In this document: piece by piece, positions 8,516-18,500 of the stretch
Layout of the letters: each line of letters starts with the position of its first letter
Numbering within the stretch: position 1 is the first letter of the stretch
Source of the DNA: JAGVSR01 sp033765145
GTDB taxonomy: Bacteria > Pseudomonadota > Alphaproteobacteria > Rhizobiales > Hyphomicrobiaceae
Direction: 5' to 3'
Length of the DNA: 64,000 bases
Assembly (NCBI GenBank): GCA_033765145.1
Contig: JANRIH010000020.1
Span: 1 to 64,000 of the forward strand
Notes under the pieces: generated by a model
Seen by the model: the letters and a program-made list of their open reading frames with translations, nothing else
Databases searched by the model: none
What the model was told of the DNA's origin: nothing
Made by a program: the position numbers and the translations under genes

Positions 8516-8534
8516 TAGGTTACTATTAGGTACC
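8516..8534. promoter_or_regulatory. Candidate HxlR operator
   Basis: TAGGTTAC at 8516-8523 and TAGGTACC at 8527-8534 form an 11-base-period direct repeat that can also be read as an imperfect inverted repeat around TATTA. It lies 16 bases upstream of the regulator start in a visibly AT-richer stretch, the expected place for autoregulation. This is inference from position and symmetry only. Confidence 0.3.
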
Positions 8535-8744
8535 AATATATCCAATGAGTGCCTTCTTTACAATGGTGCCCTTGTTGCTATTTCTGCGCATGGCAGGGCT
8601 CCCGCCGGGTGGCACGCATGAGAGGGCGATGGAAAAGCACAAGATGAGAGCGACGCTGATTCGCTTCGCGCTGTCTGGAGACCTGCGTGTTTGCAAGCAC
8701 GCGCTGCAAGAATCATTCAGCAACATGAAACAAAGGAGTTACAA

Positions 8745-9146
8745 ATGTCGGATCCCAAGGCGCTATTGGCGCAGTTCGGCAACAGAATCTTCGAAGCGAA
8801 GGATTTCGCGGCTCTTCCTGCACTGATGCGGGAGGACTACATCCAGCACAACCCGCTCGTCGGCCAGGGGCGCAAAGGGTTCCAAGACTTTTTCGAGGCT
8901 TGGTTCAAGGCGTCGCCAGATTTCAAGTTTGAACTCGCGCAGATCGTATCCGAAGGGGATCGCGTGTGGGTCTACGGAACCTATTCTGGAACACACGGAG
9001 GCGACTGGCTGGGCATTCCCGCTACAGGAAATTCCTATAAGTTCGCTGCCGTCGACATCTTTCGCATCGAGGACGGGAAGCTGGCCGAGCATTGGGACGT
9101 GCTCGACGTCTATAGCCTCTTCAGGCAACTCGGCACCATCACCTAG
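8745..9146 (+). CDS. SnoaL-like / NTF2-fold protein
   Basis: The 133-residue protein belongs to the SnoaL-like polyketide cyclase group of the NTF2 superfamily, small cone-shaped proteins that bind or transform hydrophobic ligands. Recognisable elements are REDYIQHNPLVGQGRKGF, FKFELAQIVSEGDRVWVYGTYSGTH and the C-terminal DIFRIEDGKLAEHWDVLD, which is typical of the family. The start at 8745 has AAAGGAG seven bases upstream. Most such proteins have no proven reaction. The divergent HxlR gene suggests induction by a small reactive compound. A perfect terminator follows at 9153-9185. Confidence 0.85.
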   Translation: MSDPKALLAQFGNRIFEAKDFAALPALMREDYIQHNPLVGQGRKGFQDFFEAWFKASPDFKFELAQIVSEGDRVWVYGTYSGTHGGDWLGIPATGNSYKFAAVDIFRIEDGKLAEHWDVLDVYSLFRQLGTIT

Positions 9147-9152
9147 ACTTCT

Positions 9153-9185
9153 GAGCCGCGCGGTTCGCCGCGCGGCTCCCCTTTC
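9153..9185 (+). terminator. Rho-independent terminator after the SnoaL-like gene
   Basis: A perfect 11-base stem (GAGCCGCGCGG at 9153-9163 pairing with CCGCGCGGCTC at 9168-9178) is closed by a stable TTCG tetraloop and followed by CCCTTTC. It separates two convergent genes, so it may serve both strands. Confidence 0.75.
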
Positions 9186-9266
9186 GCCCGTAGCCACTTG
9201 CCGGCATCGCAGTCCCGATCTGCCGCCTGCTCGATCACACCTGGCGGCTCCCGGCCGCGTCAGACG

Positions 9267-10625
9267 CTACACCGGCAATGGAACACCGGCCGCGCTGAAA
9301 GCCTCCTGTTGGCGTTGAGACACGCGGTCGAGATCGAAATCCGCGATGGTGGCGTTGAACATCTCGTACCAGTTGAGTTTCGCTGCGAGGTGCAGGAAGA
9401 CTCCGCCCAAGCCGATCGCGGCGCGATCCATGAACACGAATTCGCGCGGCACCGTCACGGGGCCCTTTTCCTTCAGGAGCTTGTGGACCGTGAACGCCTC
9501 CTTCCGTCCATACTCTCCGGGCTTCACGTCGTCCGCGACTGTCCGGACGCGATCGTCGAGGATCGGCCCGTAGATGAAGCGGGCCCAGATGGTCATGGCG
9601 TCGATGAGATCGCGATTGAGCCCGCGGAAGCCCCAGGTCTCGTAGGCGTGCACGACGCGCGCTTCGTCGTTGGCGAGCAGGCCTTTGTAGAGGTCGATGA
9701 CGCCCTCGACGAATGGCACGGGGAATGTGCGAATGCAGCCGTAATCGAGGAGATTCAAGCCCGCCGGCCGGCCGCCGTCCTCGAACACAGTGTAGTTGCC
9801 GAGGTGAGGGTCTCCGTGGATCGCGCCCACATGAGAGAATGGATGCCACCAGGCGCGGAACATGGCACGCGCGAGGAGGTTTCTCTCCTCAAGGGGGTGC
9901 TCCTTGAAGTCGAGCATCCGCCGTCCCTCGAGCCAGCTCATCGACAGAAGTCGCTTCGTCGAAAGCTCCGGCACGATCTCGGGCACGCGGATTAGCGGAT
10001 CATTGGCAAACGTCAGACCGTAGAGCCGCGTGTGACGCGCCTCGAGGTCGTAGTCGAGTTCTTCCCTAAGGCGCGCGGAAATCTCTTTCAGGATCTCAGT
10101 CGTGTCGACGGCAGGGTCCATGCGCGCGTGAAGGCCAAACACGATCCGGAGCTGGTTGAGATCGGCTTCGACAGCGGATTGCATATCCGGATACTGCAGC
10201 TTACAGGCGAGAGCCCGGCCGTCGCGCGATCGGGCGCGATGAACTTGCCCGAGCGACGCCGACGCGGTTGACGCCTCGTCGAAGCTCGCGAATTTCGTGC
10301 GCCAGTCGGGGCCGAGTTCGGCCTGCATTCTGCGGCGGACGAACGCCGGGCCCATCGGCGGGGCCTGGCTCTGGAGCTGGCCCAGTTCGCGTGCATATTC
10401 GGGAGGCAGGGCCTCGGGGATGGTCGAGAGAAGCTGGGCCACTTTCATGAGCGGGCCCTTGAGACCGCCTAGAGCCGCCGCCAATTCCGCGGCTTGGCGC
10501 GACCGGTCGCCTTCGATTCCCAGGAGACGCTGACCTGCGACCTTGGCCGCGACGGTGCCGACGCCGGCGCCGACTTTCACATAGCGCGCGGCGCGGGCCG
10601 AAAACCGATTGTCCTCGTTGCTCAT
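9267..10625 (-). CDS. ABC1/UbiB family atypical kinase
   Basis: The 452-residue protein is an ABC1 (AarF/UbiB/ADCK) family member. Relatives use an atypical kinase fold with ATPase activity to support ubiquinone synthesis or lipid handling at membranes. The N-terminal KxGQ-type motif appears as KVAQLLS near residue 61. The alanine-rich nucleotide loop reads TASASLGQVHRA, the catalytic loop HGDPHLGNY and the metal-binding segment LLDYGCIR. No strong membrane helices are seen, unlike UbiB itself, so a role in ubiquinone synthesis is possible but not shown. It is followed on the same strand, after 122 bases upstream, by kup, with no obvious functional link. Confidence 0.9.
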   Translation of the reverse strand: MSNEDNRFSARAARYVKVGAGVGTVAAKVAGQRLLGIEGDRSRQAAELAAALGGLKGPLMKVAQLLSTIPEALPPEYARELGQLQSQAPPMGPAFVRRRMQAELGPDWRTKFASFDEASTASASLGQVHRARSRDGRALACKLQYPDMQSAVEADLNQLRIVFGLHARMDPAVDTTEILKEISARLREELDYDLEARHTRLYGLTFANDPLIRVPEIVPELSTKRLLSMSWLEGRRMLDFKEHPLEERNLLARAMFRAWWHPFSHVGAIHGDPHLGNYTVFEDGGRPAGLNLLDYGCIRTFPVPFVEGVIDLYKGLLANDEARVVHAYETWGFRGLNRDLIDAMTIWARFIYGPILDDRVRTVADDVKPGEYGRKEAFTVHKLLKEKGPVTVPREFVFMDRAAIGLGGVFLHLAAKLNWYEMFNATIADFDLDRVSQRQQEAFSAAGVPLPV

Positions 10626-10747
10626 GAATTTACCGTCGATGCCCTGTCGCGCACGCTCGAGATCTTAGCGTCGCGCAACACTACGTTCGCGGTATGTCGG
10701 GAGGATCGCTCGCCGAGTCCGATCAGATGGGATTTTTGGACGCGGGT

Positions 10748-12658
10748 CTAGATCGCGAGTTGCGTACCGATCTCGACGACCCGGTCGGTCGGAATGCGGA
10801 AGTATGCCGTTGCGTCCTCGGCGGAGCGCGCGAGCGAGATGAAGAGCCGTTCCTGCCAGACCGGCATCTCGGAGTTCGTCGTCGTCTTCAAGGTCCGCCG
10901 CGAGAGGAAGAACGAGGCGCCGTTGAGATCGACCGGCAATTCGCGCTTCCTGCAGTGCTCGAAGATCTTCGGAACGTTCGGGGTCTCCATGAACCCGTAG
11001 CGGGCGGTGACGCGCGTGAAGTTCGGGTCGGATTTGTCGATCGTGACGCGCTCAGCCCGATCGACGCGCGGCGTTTTCTCGGTCTTGAGGGTGAGGATGA
11101 TATTGCGCTCGTGCAACACGCGATTGTGCTTCAGGTTGTGCATGAGCGATGTCGGCGCGCCGTTGGGGTCGGCGCTGAGGAAGATGGCCGTACCTGGAAC
11201 GCGGACCGGAGGCCGCGCGGTCAGCTTCTCGCTAAGCCACGTGAGGTTCGTCTCATTGCTGCGAATGTGCTTAAGGAGGAGGCCGTAACCGCGGACCCAG
11301 GTGCGCATGATCGTGAACATCACGGCGGCGAACAGCAGCGGCAGCCAACCGCCGTCGAAGACCTTCAAGATGTTCGAGACGAAGAACGCCTGCTCGACGA
11401 GAAGCAGCGGTCCGATGACCGCCACGGCACTCCAGACGTTCCAGCGCCAGAGCTTCCAAAGAACGAAGAAGGCCATTGTCGAGGTCAGGATCATGTCGGC
11501 GGTGACCGCGACGCCGTAAGCGGCAGCAAGGTTGCTCGACGTGCGGAAGAGCACAACGACCAGCACGACACCGACGAGGAGAAGCCAGTTGACGCCGGGC
11601 ATGTAGATCTGGCCGGCCATCGTCGCCGATTTGTGTACGATCGCGAGGCGGGGCAGAAGACCCAACTGCACTGCCTGCCGCGTCAGGGAAAACGCGCCGG
11701 TGATGACGGCCTGGCTCGCGATGACCGTTGCGACGGTCGCCAGGATGAGCACGGGGATCAGCGCCCATTCCGGAAAGAGGCTATAGAACGGGCTTTCGAT
11801 CGTATCGGGGTTCGTCAGGACGAGCGCGCCCTGGCCGAAGTAGTTCAACAACAGGGCCGGAAAGACGACCGTGATCCAAGCCAATTGAATGGGATTGCGA
11901 CCGAAGTGCCCGAGGTCGGCATAGAGCGCTTCGGCACCGGTAACCGCAAGGAACACGAGGCCCAGGATGGTGAAGCCGACGAGCCCCTCGTGCCAGAGGA
12001 AGAGCACGGCGTGGTGGGGGCTCACCGCGCCAAGGACGCTCGGGTCGTCCGCGATGTGGATGAGACCGCCCAGCGCCATGACCAAGAACCAGAGGAGCGT
12101 CAATGGCCCGAAGTACTGAGCCACGAGCGTCGTCCCGTAACGCTGGAACCAGAACAGCGCGACGAGGATCAGCAGCGCGATCGGGATGACCCATCGGTCG
12201 AAAACGGGCGAAACGAGTTTCAAGCCTTCGACGGCTGACAAGACCGATATGGCCGGCGTGATGACCGCGTCGCCATAGAAGAAGGACGCGCCCGCGAGAC
12301 CCAGGATCAGAATGACGCCCGCGCTCTTCGGCGCCGCTTTCTGCGCGAGCGCCATCAAGGCGAACGTGCCGCCCTCGCCGTGATTGTCCGCGCGGAGGAG
12401 GAGGAGCACATACTTCAGCGTCACATTGAGCACGAGCGCCCAGACGATGAGCGAGAGGACGCCCATCACGGACTCGCGGTCGTCCAGGCCGCCGCCGCGC
12501 GCCGCTGTCACAGCTTCACGAAACGCATAGAGCGGGCTCGTTCCGATGTCGCCGTAGACGATGCCGATCGCGCCGATCATCAGCGCCACGAGGCTGCCAT
12601 GGGCCACGCCGTCGTCGCCACCGTTCAAACCGGCGGAGTTGCCATTCGATTTGTTCAA
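10748..12658 (-). CDS. kup: Low-affinity potassium transporter Kup
   Basis: Kup proteins import K+ with protons across the inner membrane. The signature GIVYGDIGTSPLYAFREA is followed by about twelve helices spread over residues 20-430 and a cytoplasmic C-terminal domain with FLSADPNGAPTSLMHNLKHNRVLHERNI, which is typical. The frame is open to a TTG at 12766, but no ATG lies upstream of the conserved region. I prefer the TTG at 12658, which has GGAGGAG ten bases upstream and gives 636 residues, the usual family size. The longer reading would add an arginine-rich extension without family support. Confidence 0.92.
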   Translation of the reverse strand: MNKSNGNSAGLNGGDDGVAHGSLVALMIGAIGIVYGDIGTSPLYAFREAVTAARGGGLDDRESVMGVLSLIVWALVLNVTLKYVLLLLRADNHGEGGTFALMALAQKAAPKSAGVILILGLAGASFFYGDAVITPAISVLSAVEGLKLVSPVFDRWVIPIALLILVALFWFQRYGTTLVAQYFGPLTLLWFLVMALGGLIHIADDPSVLGAVSPHHAVLFLWHEGLVGFTILGLVFLAVTGAEALYADLGHFGRNPIQLAWITVVFPALLLNYFGQGALVLTNPDTIESPFYSLFPEWALIPVLILATVATVIASQAVITGAFSLTRQAVQLGLLPRLAIVHKSATMAGQIYMPGVNWLLLVGVVLVVVLFRTSSNLAAAYGVAVTADMILTSTMAFFVLWKLWRWNVWSAVAVIGPLLLVEQAFFVSNILKVFDGGWLPLLFAAVMFTIMRTWVRGYGLLLKHIRSNETNLTWLSEKLTARPPVRVPGTAIFLSADPNGAPTSLMHNLKHNRVLHERNIILTLKTEKTPRVDRAERVTIDKSDPNFTRVTARYGFMETPNVPKIFEHCRKRELPVDLNGASFFLSRRTLKTTTNSEMPVWQERLFISLARSAEDATAYFRIPTDRVVEIGTQLAI

Positions 12659-12793
12659 GGACGCGCCGCTCCTCCGCGACGAAAAGCGCTGCAGTGCAGC
12701 AACGCGGCCGCTCTCTACTCCCGATCCCCGGCGCCGTGAATGGCCAATATTTCGCCGCAATGACAACGGGGCCGCTTGACATCTCTCCGAAAA

Positions 12794-13369
12794 TTAGGGT
12801 TGCAGCGGCACGGGAAACGCACATCCCCCGCTCGAGATGGCCGGCGGATCGTGCTCGGCGGCCGAATTCAGGAGATCATGGGTCAGGGCCCGGGACAGCA
12901 ACGCTTCGAGCCGCCCGCGGACACGAACGTATGGCTTCACCCCGCCCGTCGCGCCGTCTGTCGCGAACCGGAGCGGGTTGGCCGCGCCGACCACGACCAG
13001 ATCATCAACGTTCGTCCGCATGAGAAGTTCCGGATGAAATTCGGACTGGCCGTCGGGTAGGCGCCACTCCATTTCCACCGCAAGGAACGGTGCGTCTTCG
13101 ACCGCCACATCCACTTTCTCCGCCGGTGTCACGAGATAGTGCCGACCGTCGTCGTCCTTGCGCAACACGCCGGCGAACAGCTTGACGAGCGGCAGCCGAT
13201 GGATCGGGCTGCCGCGATAGAACCACGTTCCGTCCGCACGGATGGCGAGACCAATGTCACCGCAATATGGCGGGTTCCACCGTTCGACAGGCGGCGTGCC
13301 CCGTGCGGCCGATTGGCGAATGATCTGTTCGAGGCCCGATATCCTCGATTCGCTCGACGTGGATGTCAT
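12794..13369 (-). CDS. DUF1285 domain protein
   Basis: The 191-residue protein matches the DUF1285 family by its N-terminal WNPPYCGDIGLAIRADGTWFYRGSPI and the following KLFAGVLRKDDDGRHYLVTPAEKVDVAVEDAPFLAVEM. The family has a two-domain beta-rich fold and no established biochemical role. It is divergent from the MoxR operon at 13558, and that adjacency is common in alphaproteobacteria, suggesting a shared regulator or function. The start at the ATG at 13369 agrees with the family. It is probably cytoplasmic, as no signal peptide is visible. Confidence 0.88.
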   Translation of the reverse strand: MTSTSSESRISGLEQIIRQSAARGTPPVERWNPPYCGDIGLAIRADGTWFYRGSPIHRLPLVKLFAGVLRKDDDGRHYLVTPAEKVDVAVEDAPFLAVEMEWRLPDGQSEFHPELLMRTNVDDLVVVGAANPLRFATDGATGGVKPYVRVRGRLEALLSRALTHDLLNSAAEHDPPAISSGGCAFPVPLQP

Positions 13370-13557
13370 CGACAGACTTGTCAGCGGTTACGCAGGTTTA
13401 ACTTGACCGGAGAGGGCTTCGGCCCGGCACTATCGGTCGCTTGGGGGTGGGCCTCAGGATCGGTTCCCAACCTGAGATCGTTGGCTTAACGTCCGGTTCC
13501 TGGGAGCCGGCTCAAAACTAGCCCCTCCGCCCCGAGGTTCAAACGAGAAAAGAGCGC

Positions 13558-14556
13558 ATGAGCACCGTGACCTCCACCGACGACGCCATCGTGACCCGCC
13601 TCGAGGCCGCCGCACAGAATGTGCAGCGCGCCCACAAGGCCGCGGCCGGGGTCATCTATGGCCAGGACGTCGTGATCGAACGGACGCTGGTCACGCTCTT
13701 GTCGGGCGGGCATGCGCTCCTGATCGGCGTCCCCGGCCTCGCCAAGACGCTCCTGGTCGACACCCTCGGCAAGGTGCTCGGGCTCGATGCCAAGCGCATC
13801 CAGTTCACACCCGACCTCATGCCGTCCGACATCATCGGCTCGGAAGTTCTCGAGGAAGGCGCGGGCAAGGCACGCGCGTTCCGCTTCATCAAGGGCCCGA
13901 TCTTCACTCAGCTCCTGATGGCGGACGAGATCAACCGCGCTTCGCCAAAGACGCAGTCGGCGCTGCTTCAGGCCATGCAGGAACATCACGTAACGGTTGC
14001 CGGGCAGCGTCACGATACGCCGGCGCCATTCCACGTACTCGCGACACAGAACCCTCTCGAGCAGGAGGGCACATATCCGCTCCCCGAAGCTCAGCTCGAC
14101 CGCTTCCTGCTGCAGATCGACGTCTCGTATCCCGACCTCGCGGCGGAACGCCGGATGCTCTATTCGACGACCGGCGTCGAGGAGCGGCGGATCGAGCAGG
14201 TCATGACCGCCGATCAGCTGATGGCCACGCAGCGCCTCGTGCGGCAGATCCCCGTGCCGGACAAGGTCGTCGAGGCCATTCTGAAGCTGGTGCGCTCGGC
14301 GCGTCCCGGCACCGGCGCAGACGCAGATGTCGACAAGTACATCGCCTGGGGACCTGGCCCCCGCGCGAGCCAGGCCCTGATGCTCGCAGTCCGCGCCAAA
14401 TCGCTCATCGACGGACGCCTTGCTCCGTCGGTCGACGACGTGGTTGCGTTGGCCGAACCCGTCTTGAAGCACCGCATGGCGCTGACGTTTGCGGCCCGCG
14501 CCGAGGGGCAGGATCTGAACCGCATTATCGCTCGCCTGGCGAGCCTCGCGGGATAG
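13558..14556 (+). CDS. MoxR family AAA+ ATPase
   Basis: MoxR ATPases act as chaperones that, with von Willebrand-type partner proteins, activate or assemble target complexes. The 332-residue product has a Walker A segment GVPGLAKTLL near residue 60, Walker B LLMADEINRASPKTQSALLQAMQE and the sensor region ATQNPLEQEGTYPLPEAQLDRF, the strongest MoxR signature. The C-terminal lid domain carries GPGPRASQALML. It begins at an ATG at 13558 and is followed after 8 bases by the DUF58 gene. The four-gene order points to a dedicated client of the envelope, as yet unnamed. Confidence 0.95.
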   Translation: MSTVTSTDDAIVTRLEAAAQNVQRAHKAAAGVIYGQDVVIERTLVTLLSGGHALLIGVPGLAKTLLVDTLGKVLGLDAKRIQFTPDLMPSDIIGSEVLEEGAGKARAFRFIKGPIFTQLLMADEINRASPKTQSALLQAMQEHHVTVAGQRHDTPAPFHVLATQNPLEQEGTYPLPEAQLDRFLLQIDVSYPDLAAERRMLYSTTGVEERRIEQVMTADQLMATQRLVRQIPVPDKVVEAILKLVRSARPGTGADADVDKYIAWGPGPRASQALMLAVRAKSLIDGRLAPSVDDVVALAEPVLKHRMALTFAARAEGQDLNRIIARLASLAG

Positions 14557-14564
14557 CACAACGC

Positions 14565-15551
14565 ATGGCGACAGCCGGCTCAAACACCACGGGTCAGAGC
14601 GCACTCGGCGTCGATCCCCGGAAGGCCATGCCCGGCCTCGAGGAGAACGCACGCGCGATCGCCGACCGCCTGCCGGAACTGCTCGTCGACGCCAAGCGCG
14701 TGTCGCAAACGGTTGCGCATGGCGTGCACGGCAGGCGGCGCGCAGGACCGGGCGAGACTTTCTGGCAGTTTCGCCCCTACGAGAGCACGGATAGCGCGCA
14801 ACTGATCGACTGGCGGCGCTCGGCAAGCTCGGACCACCTCTATGTGCGCGAGCGCGAGTGGGAAGCCGCGCACACGGTGTGGGTCTGGTCGGACCTTTCG
14901 CCTTCCATGGCATTCCAAAGTCATCTCAGCCGGCATTCGAAGCGTGACCGCGCGGTGGTGCTGATGCTCGCGGTTGCGGACCTTCTCGTGCGTGCCGGTG
15001 AGCGTGTCGGGCTCATGGGGCTTTCCCAGCCGACGGCGTCACGGCGGGCCGCGACGATCCTCGGCGAGACGATCGTCGCCAATGCCTATTCCCACCTGAT
15101 GATGAAGAGCCGACCGCCGAAGCAGCAGCTCGTCCGCTTTTCGGATGCGATCCTGTTCGGGGATTTCCTGGCGCCGATCGCGGCCATTCGCGAGCGGCTT
15201 GAGTTCGTCGCCGCGAGCGGCTCGAAAGGGCACATCGTCCAGATCCTCGATCCCGCCGAGGAGACGCTGCCCTATGAAGGTCGGCTCGAGTTCGTCAATG
15301 CGTCGGGGCGGGAGCGCTTCCTCGCCGACCGCGCGCAGAGCCTGCGCAGCGAGTATCAGGCGCGGCTGCAGGCGCATCGTGCGGAGATCGAGGCCCTCTG
15401 CCATCGGCTCGGGTGGTCGTTCATGGTTCACCACACCGACAGGCCGGCGACCGAACCCCTGCTGGCTCTCTTCATGATGATGTCGAGCGGCGCATCGTCA
15501 TCGTTCCGGCGCGGCGGATCCGCGGTCGACGCTGGCATCGAGGGCGGCTGA
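14565..15551 (+). CDS. DUF58 domain protein
   Basis: DUF58 proteins have a von Willebrand factor A-like fold and nearly always accompany MoxR ATPases. The 328-residue product shows the DUF58 core GVHGRRRAGPGETFWQFRPYESTDSAQLIDWRRSASS split over residues 50-90, followed by REREWEAAHTVWVWSDLSPSM. The last of these resembles the DxSxS metal-adhesion motif. No membrane segment is seen, so it should be the cytosolic partner. The start lies 8 bases after the MoxR stop. Its stop TGA shares one base with the next ATG. Confidence 0.92.
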   Translation: MATAGSNTTGQSALGVDPRKAMPGLEENARAIADRLPELLVDAKRVSQTVAHGVHGRRRAGPGETFWQFRPYESTDSAQLIDWRRSASSDHLYVREREWEAAHTVWVWSDLSPSMAFQSHLSRHSKRDRAVVLMLAVADLLVRAGERVGLMGLSQPTASRRAATILGETIVANAYSHLMMKSRPPKQQLVRFSDAILFGDFLAPIAAIRERLEFVAASGSKGHIVQILDPAEETLPYEGRLEFVNASGRERFLADRAQSLRSEYQARLQAHRAEIEALCHRLGWSFMVHHTDRPATEPLLALFMMMSSGASSSFRRGGSAVDAGIEGG

Positions 15552-18500
15552 TGTTTCCAGCACTGGCGTTCCTCAATCCCTGGCTGCTCCTCGGGCTCGC
15601 GACGCTGCCGCTCATCTATCTACTCTTGCGAACAGTGCCGCCGCGTCCGCGGCAGATCGAATTTCCACCGACGCGCATTCTCGTCGACATCGAGAACAAG
15701 GAAAAGACGCCGGCGCGCACTCCCTGGTGGCTTCTCCTCATTCGGCTGCTCGCGGCTGCGCTCGTCATTCTCGCGCTCGCCGAGCCGATCCTCAATCCGG
15801 GGAAAGGCGCCGAACTGACGGGCAAGGGCCCCGTCGTGGTGCTCATCGACAACGGCTGGAGCGCGGGGTCGGACTGGTCGGCACGCGCGAGCCTTGCGAC
15901 CCAGATCGTCGACGAGGCGGAGCGGCAGAATCGCGCCGTCGTCATCGTCGGAACCGCGGCCGCGACGAAGGCACCTGCCGCTCGTATCGAGGCGCCGTCG
16001 GATGCGAGATCGACGCTCGCCGCCGTGATACCGATGCCGTTCGCGCCCGATCGCAAGGTGACGCTCGATGCCGTGTCCTCGACGCTCGCTTCGGCGGGTG
16101 ACGCCGCGAAGTCGGCAAGCGTCGTATGGATCACGGACGGGATCGATCATGGCGGAGAAGCAGGTCCAGCTGCCGATGCGATGGCCAAGATTGCCGACAG
16201 CGGGTCGTTCACGGTCATCACCATGAAGCCGGGAACCGAAGCACTCGGGGTGATCGCCAGCGTCGCCATCGACGGCAAGCTCGCAGCGACCGTCCTCCGC
16301 GCTGGCGGGGCGGCGCGCGCCGGCATCGTGCATGCGCTCTCGGCCAAGGGGGAGCGGCTCGGCGAAGCGGAATTCACGCTCGGTGCCGGCGCGCAACGCG
16401 CGGACCTCAGAATCGAAATGCCGCTCGAACTGCGCAATCAGGTGACGCGGATCGAGATCGCGGGGGAACGCTCGGCCGGCGCCGTCAATCTTCTCGATCA
16501 GCGATCGCAGTGGCAGCGGATCGGCCTCATCAGCGGCGAGGCACAGGAGCAGGCACAGCCCCTTCTCGCCCAGCTTTACTACGTGCAGAAAGCCGTGCAG
16601 CCATTCGCGGAAATCATCCGTCCAAATGAGAAGAACCTGACACTCGGCATCGACAAGGTGATCGACGAGAACGCCAGCGTGCTCATACTAGCCGACGTCG
16701 GCACGCTCGACGGCGCTGTCGCGGAACGTGTATCTCAGTGGGTCGAAAAGGGCGGCGTTCTGGTGCGCTTCGCTGGCCCGCGGCTCGAAAAGGGCGGTGA
16801 CGAGCTACTCCCCGTACCGTTGCGCGTCGGCGGCCGAACACTCGGCGGCGCGCTCTCCTGGTCGACGCCGCAGCCGCTCGCCGCGATGGAGGATCAATCC
16901 ATTTTCGCGGGGCTCGCCATCCCTCCTGACGTCGCCGTGCGGCGGCAGGTTCTCGCCGATCCCGCGATGCTGACGCCTGAGGTAAAGATTTGGGCGCGCC
17001 TCATGGACGGCACTCCCCTTGTCACGGCGAAGAAGCTCGGTGAAGGGCAACTGGTGCTCTTCCACGTGACAGCCAATTCGGACTGGTCGAACCTGCCAAT
17101 CTCGGGCCTCTTCGTCGAAATGATGAAGCGCGTATCTCAACTCGGCACGCTCACGTCCGCGCCGCCGAATGACGGGACCAGCGAGGACGGCGCGGTCGTG
17201 AGCACGGCCGAACCCCAAGGGGCCGCCGATGCCGAGACGCTACCGCCCGTTGCGACGCTCGACGGCCAGGGTGCACTGAAGCCCCCGCCGCCGACAGCGC
17301 AGCCGATCGCACTCTCCGAGGCTGACAAAGTGACTGCCAGCCTAGACCATCCGCCGGGCTACTACGGTGGCGGCGGCGCGCCGCGCGCAATCAATGTCAT
17401 CACGCCGGGCCTGTCGCTCGCCCCGCTCCCGGCCCTGCCCGCATCGGCCAAGTATGCGGGTTCTGGTTCGGAAGATGCGGAACCGCTGAAACCGTGGCTG
17501 CTCACGGCGGCCGTCGCGCTCGTCTTCGCCGACATCCTTGCCATGCTCGCCCTCATGGGCGCCTTTGCGTTGGCAAAGTCGGCGACGCGAACGGCCGCGC
17601 TCGCAGTCGCGGTTTCGATAGCGGCCCTGGGCATCGTATCGGATCGCGCCACGGCACAAGGCATCGATCCCGAAGGCGGATTCGGAATACCGGGCCTCGA
17701 CATTCCCGGTCCGCAACCGCGCTTCATCTTCCCTGGCCGCGAGACCGAAGAACCGAAGCCGCCCGTCGTTCCGGGCAAAGTCGAGCCCGCGGACGAACCG
17801 TCCATTCGCGCGACGTCCAAAGTCACGTTCGGTTACGTGACGACCGGCACTCCAGAGATCGACGACGTGAGCCGCGCGGGTCTCGAAGGTCTCGTGCGCG
17901 TGTTGAAGCAGCGCACGGCCGTCGAGCCGGGCAAGCCGATCGCCGTCGACATCGTGAAAGACGAGATCGCCTTCTTTCCCGTGCTCTACTGGCCCGTGCC
18001 CGACAACCCCGAGCCGCTGCCCGACGCCACGCTCGCGAAGATCGACGCCTATCTGAAGCAGGGCGGCATGATCATCTTCGATACGCGCGACTACGGACAG
18101 GGCGTGCCGACCGGGATGGCGATGGCAGGGTCGCGCGGTCCGGCATTGCAGAAACTCATCGGCCGGCTCGATCTTCCACGCCTGGAGCCGGTTCCGGAAA
18201 ATCACGTTCTGACCCGCTCGTTCTATCTTCTTCAGTCGTTCCCCGGCCGCTGGGACGGGGGCGATCTCTGGGTCGAGGCGCAAGAACCGGAGGCTTCGGA
18301 AAGCGGGGACGGCGGCGAACGTCGCGCGCGGCAGGCGGACGGCGTGACGGCCATTCTCATCACGCCCAACGATCTGGCGTCAGCGTGGGCTACGGACCCG
18401 CAAGGCCGGCCGCTCTATGCCGTTGTGCCGGGCGGTGAGCGACAGAGGGAATATGCCATGCGCGCGGGCGTCAACATCGTCATGCATGCGCTGACCGGCA

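Noticed and set aside
10694..12238. 514-codon open frame on the plus strand
   Set aside because: It lies antisense to kup, is rich in Arg, Asp and Glu without any family pattern, and arises from the GC-rich third codon positions of the real gene.
13486..14913. 475-codon open frame on the minus strand
   Set aside because: It is antisense to the MoxR and DUF58 genes, both of which have clear motifs. Its translation is low-complexity and unlike any protein family.
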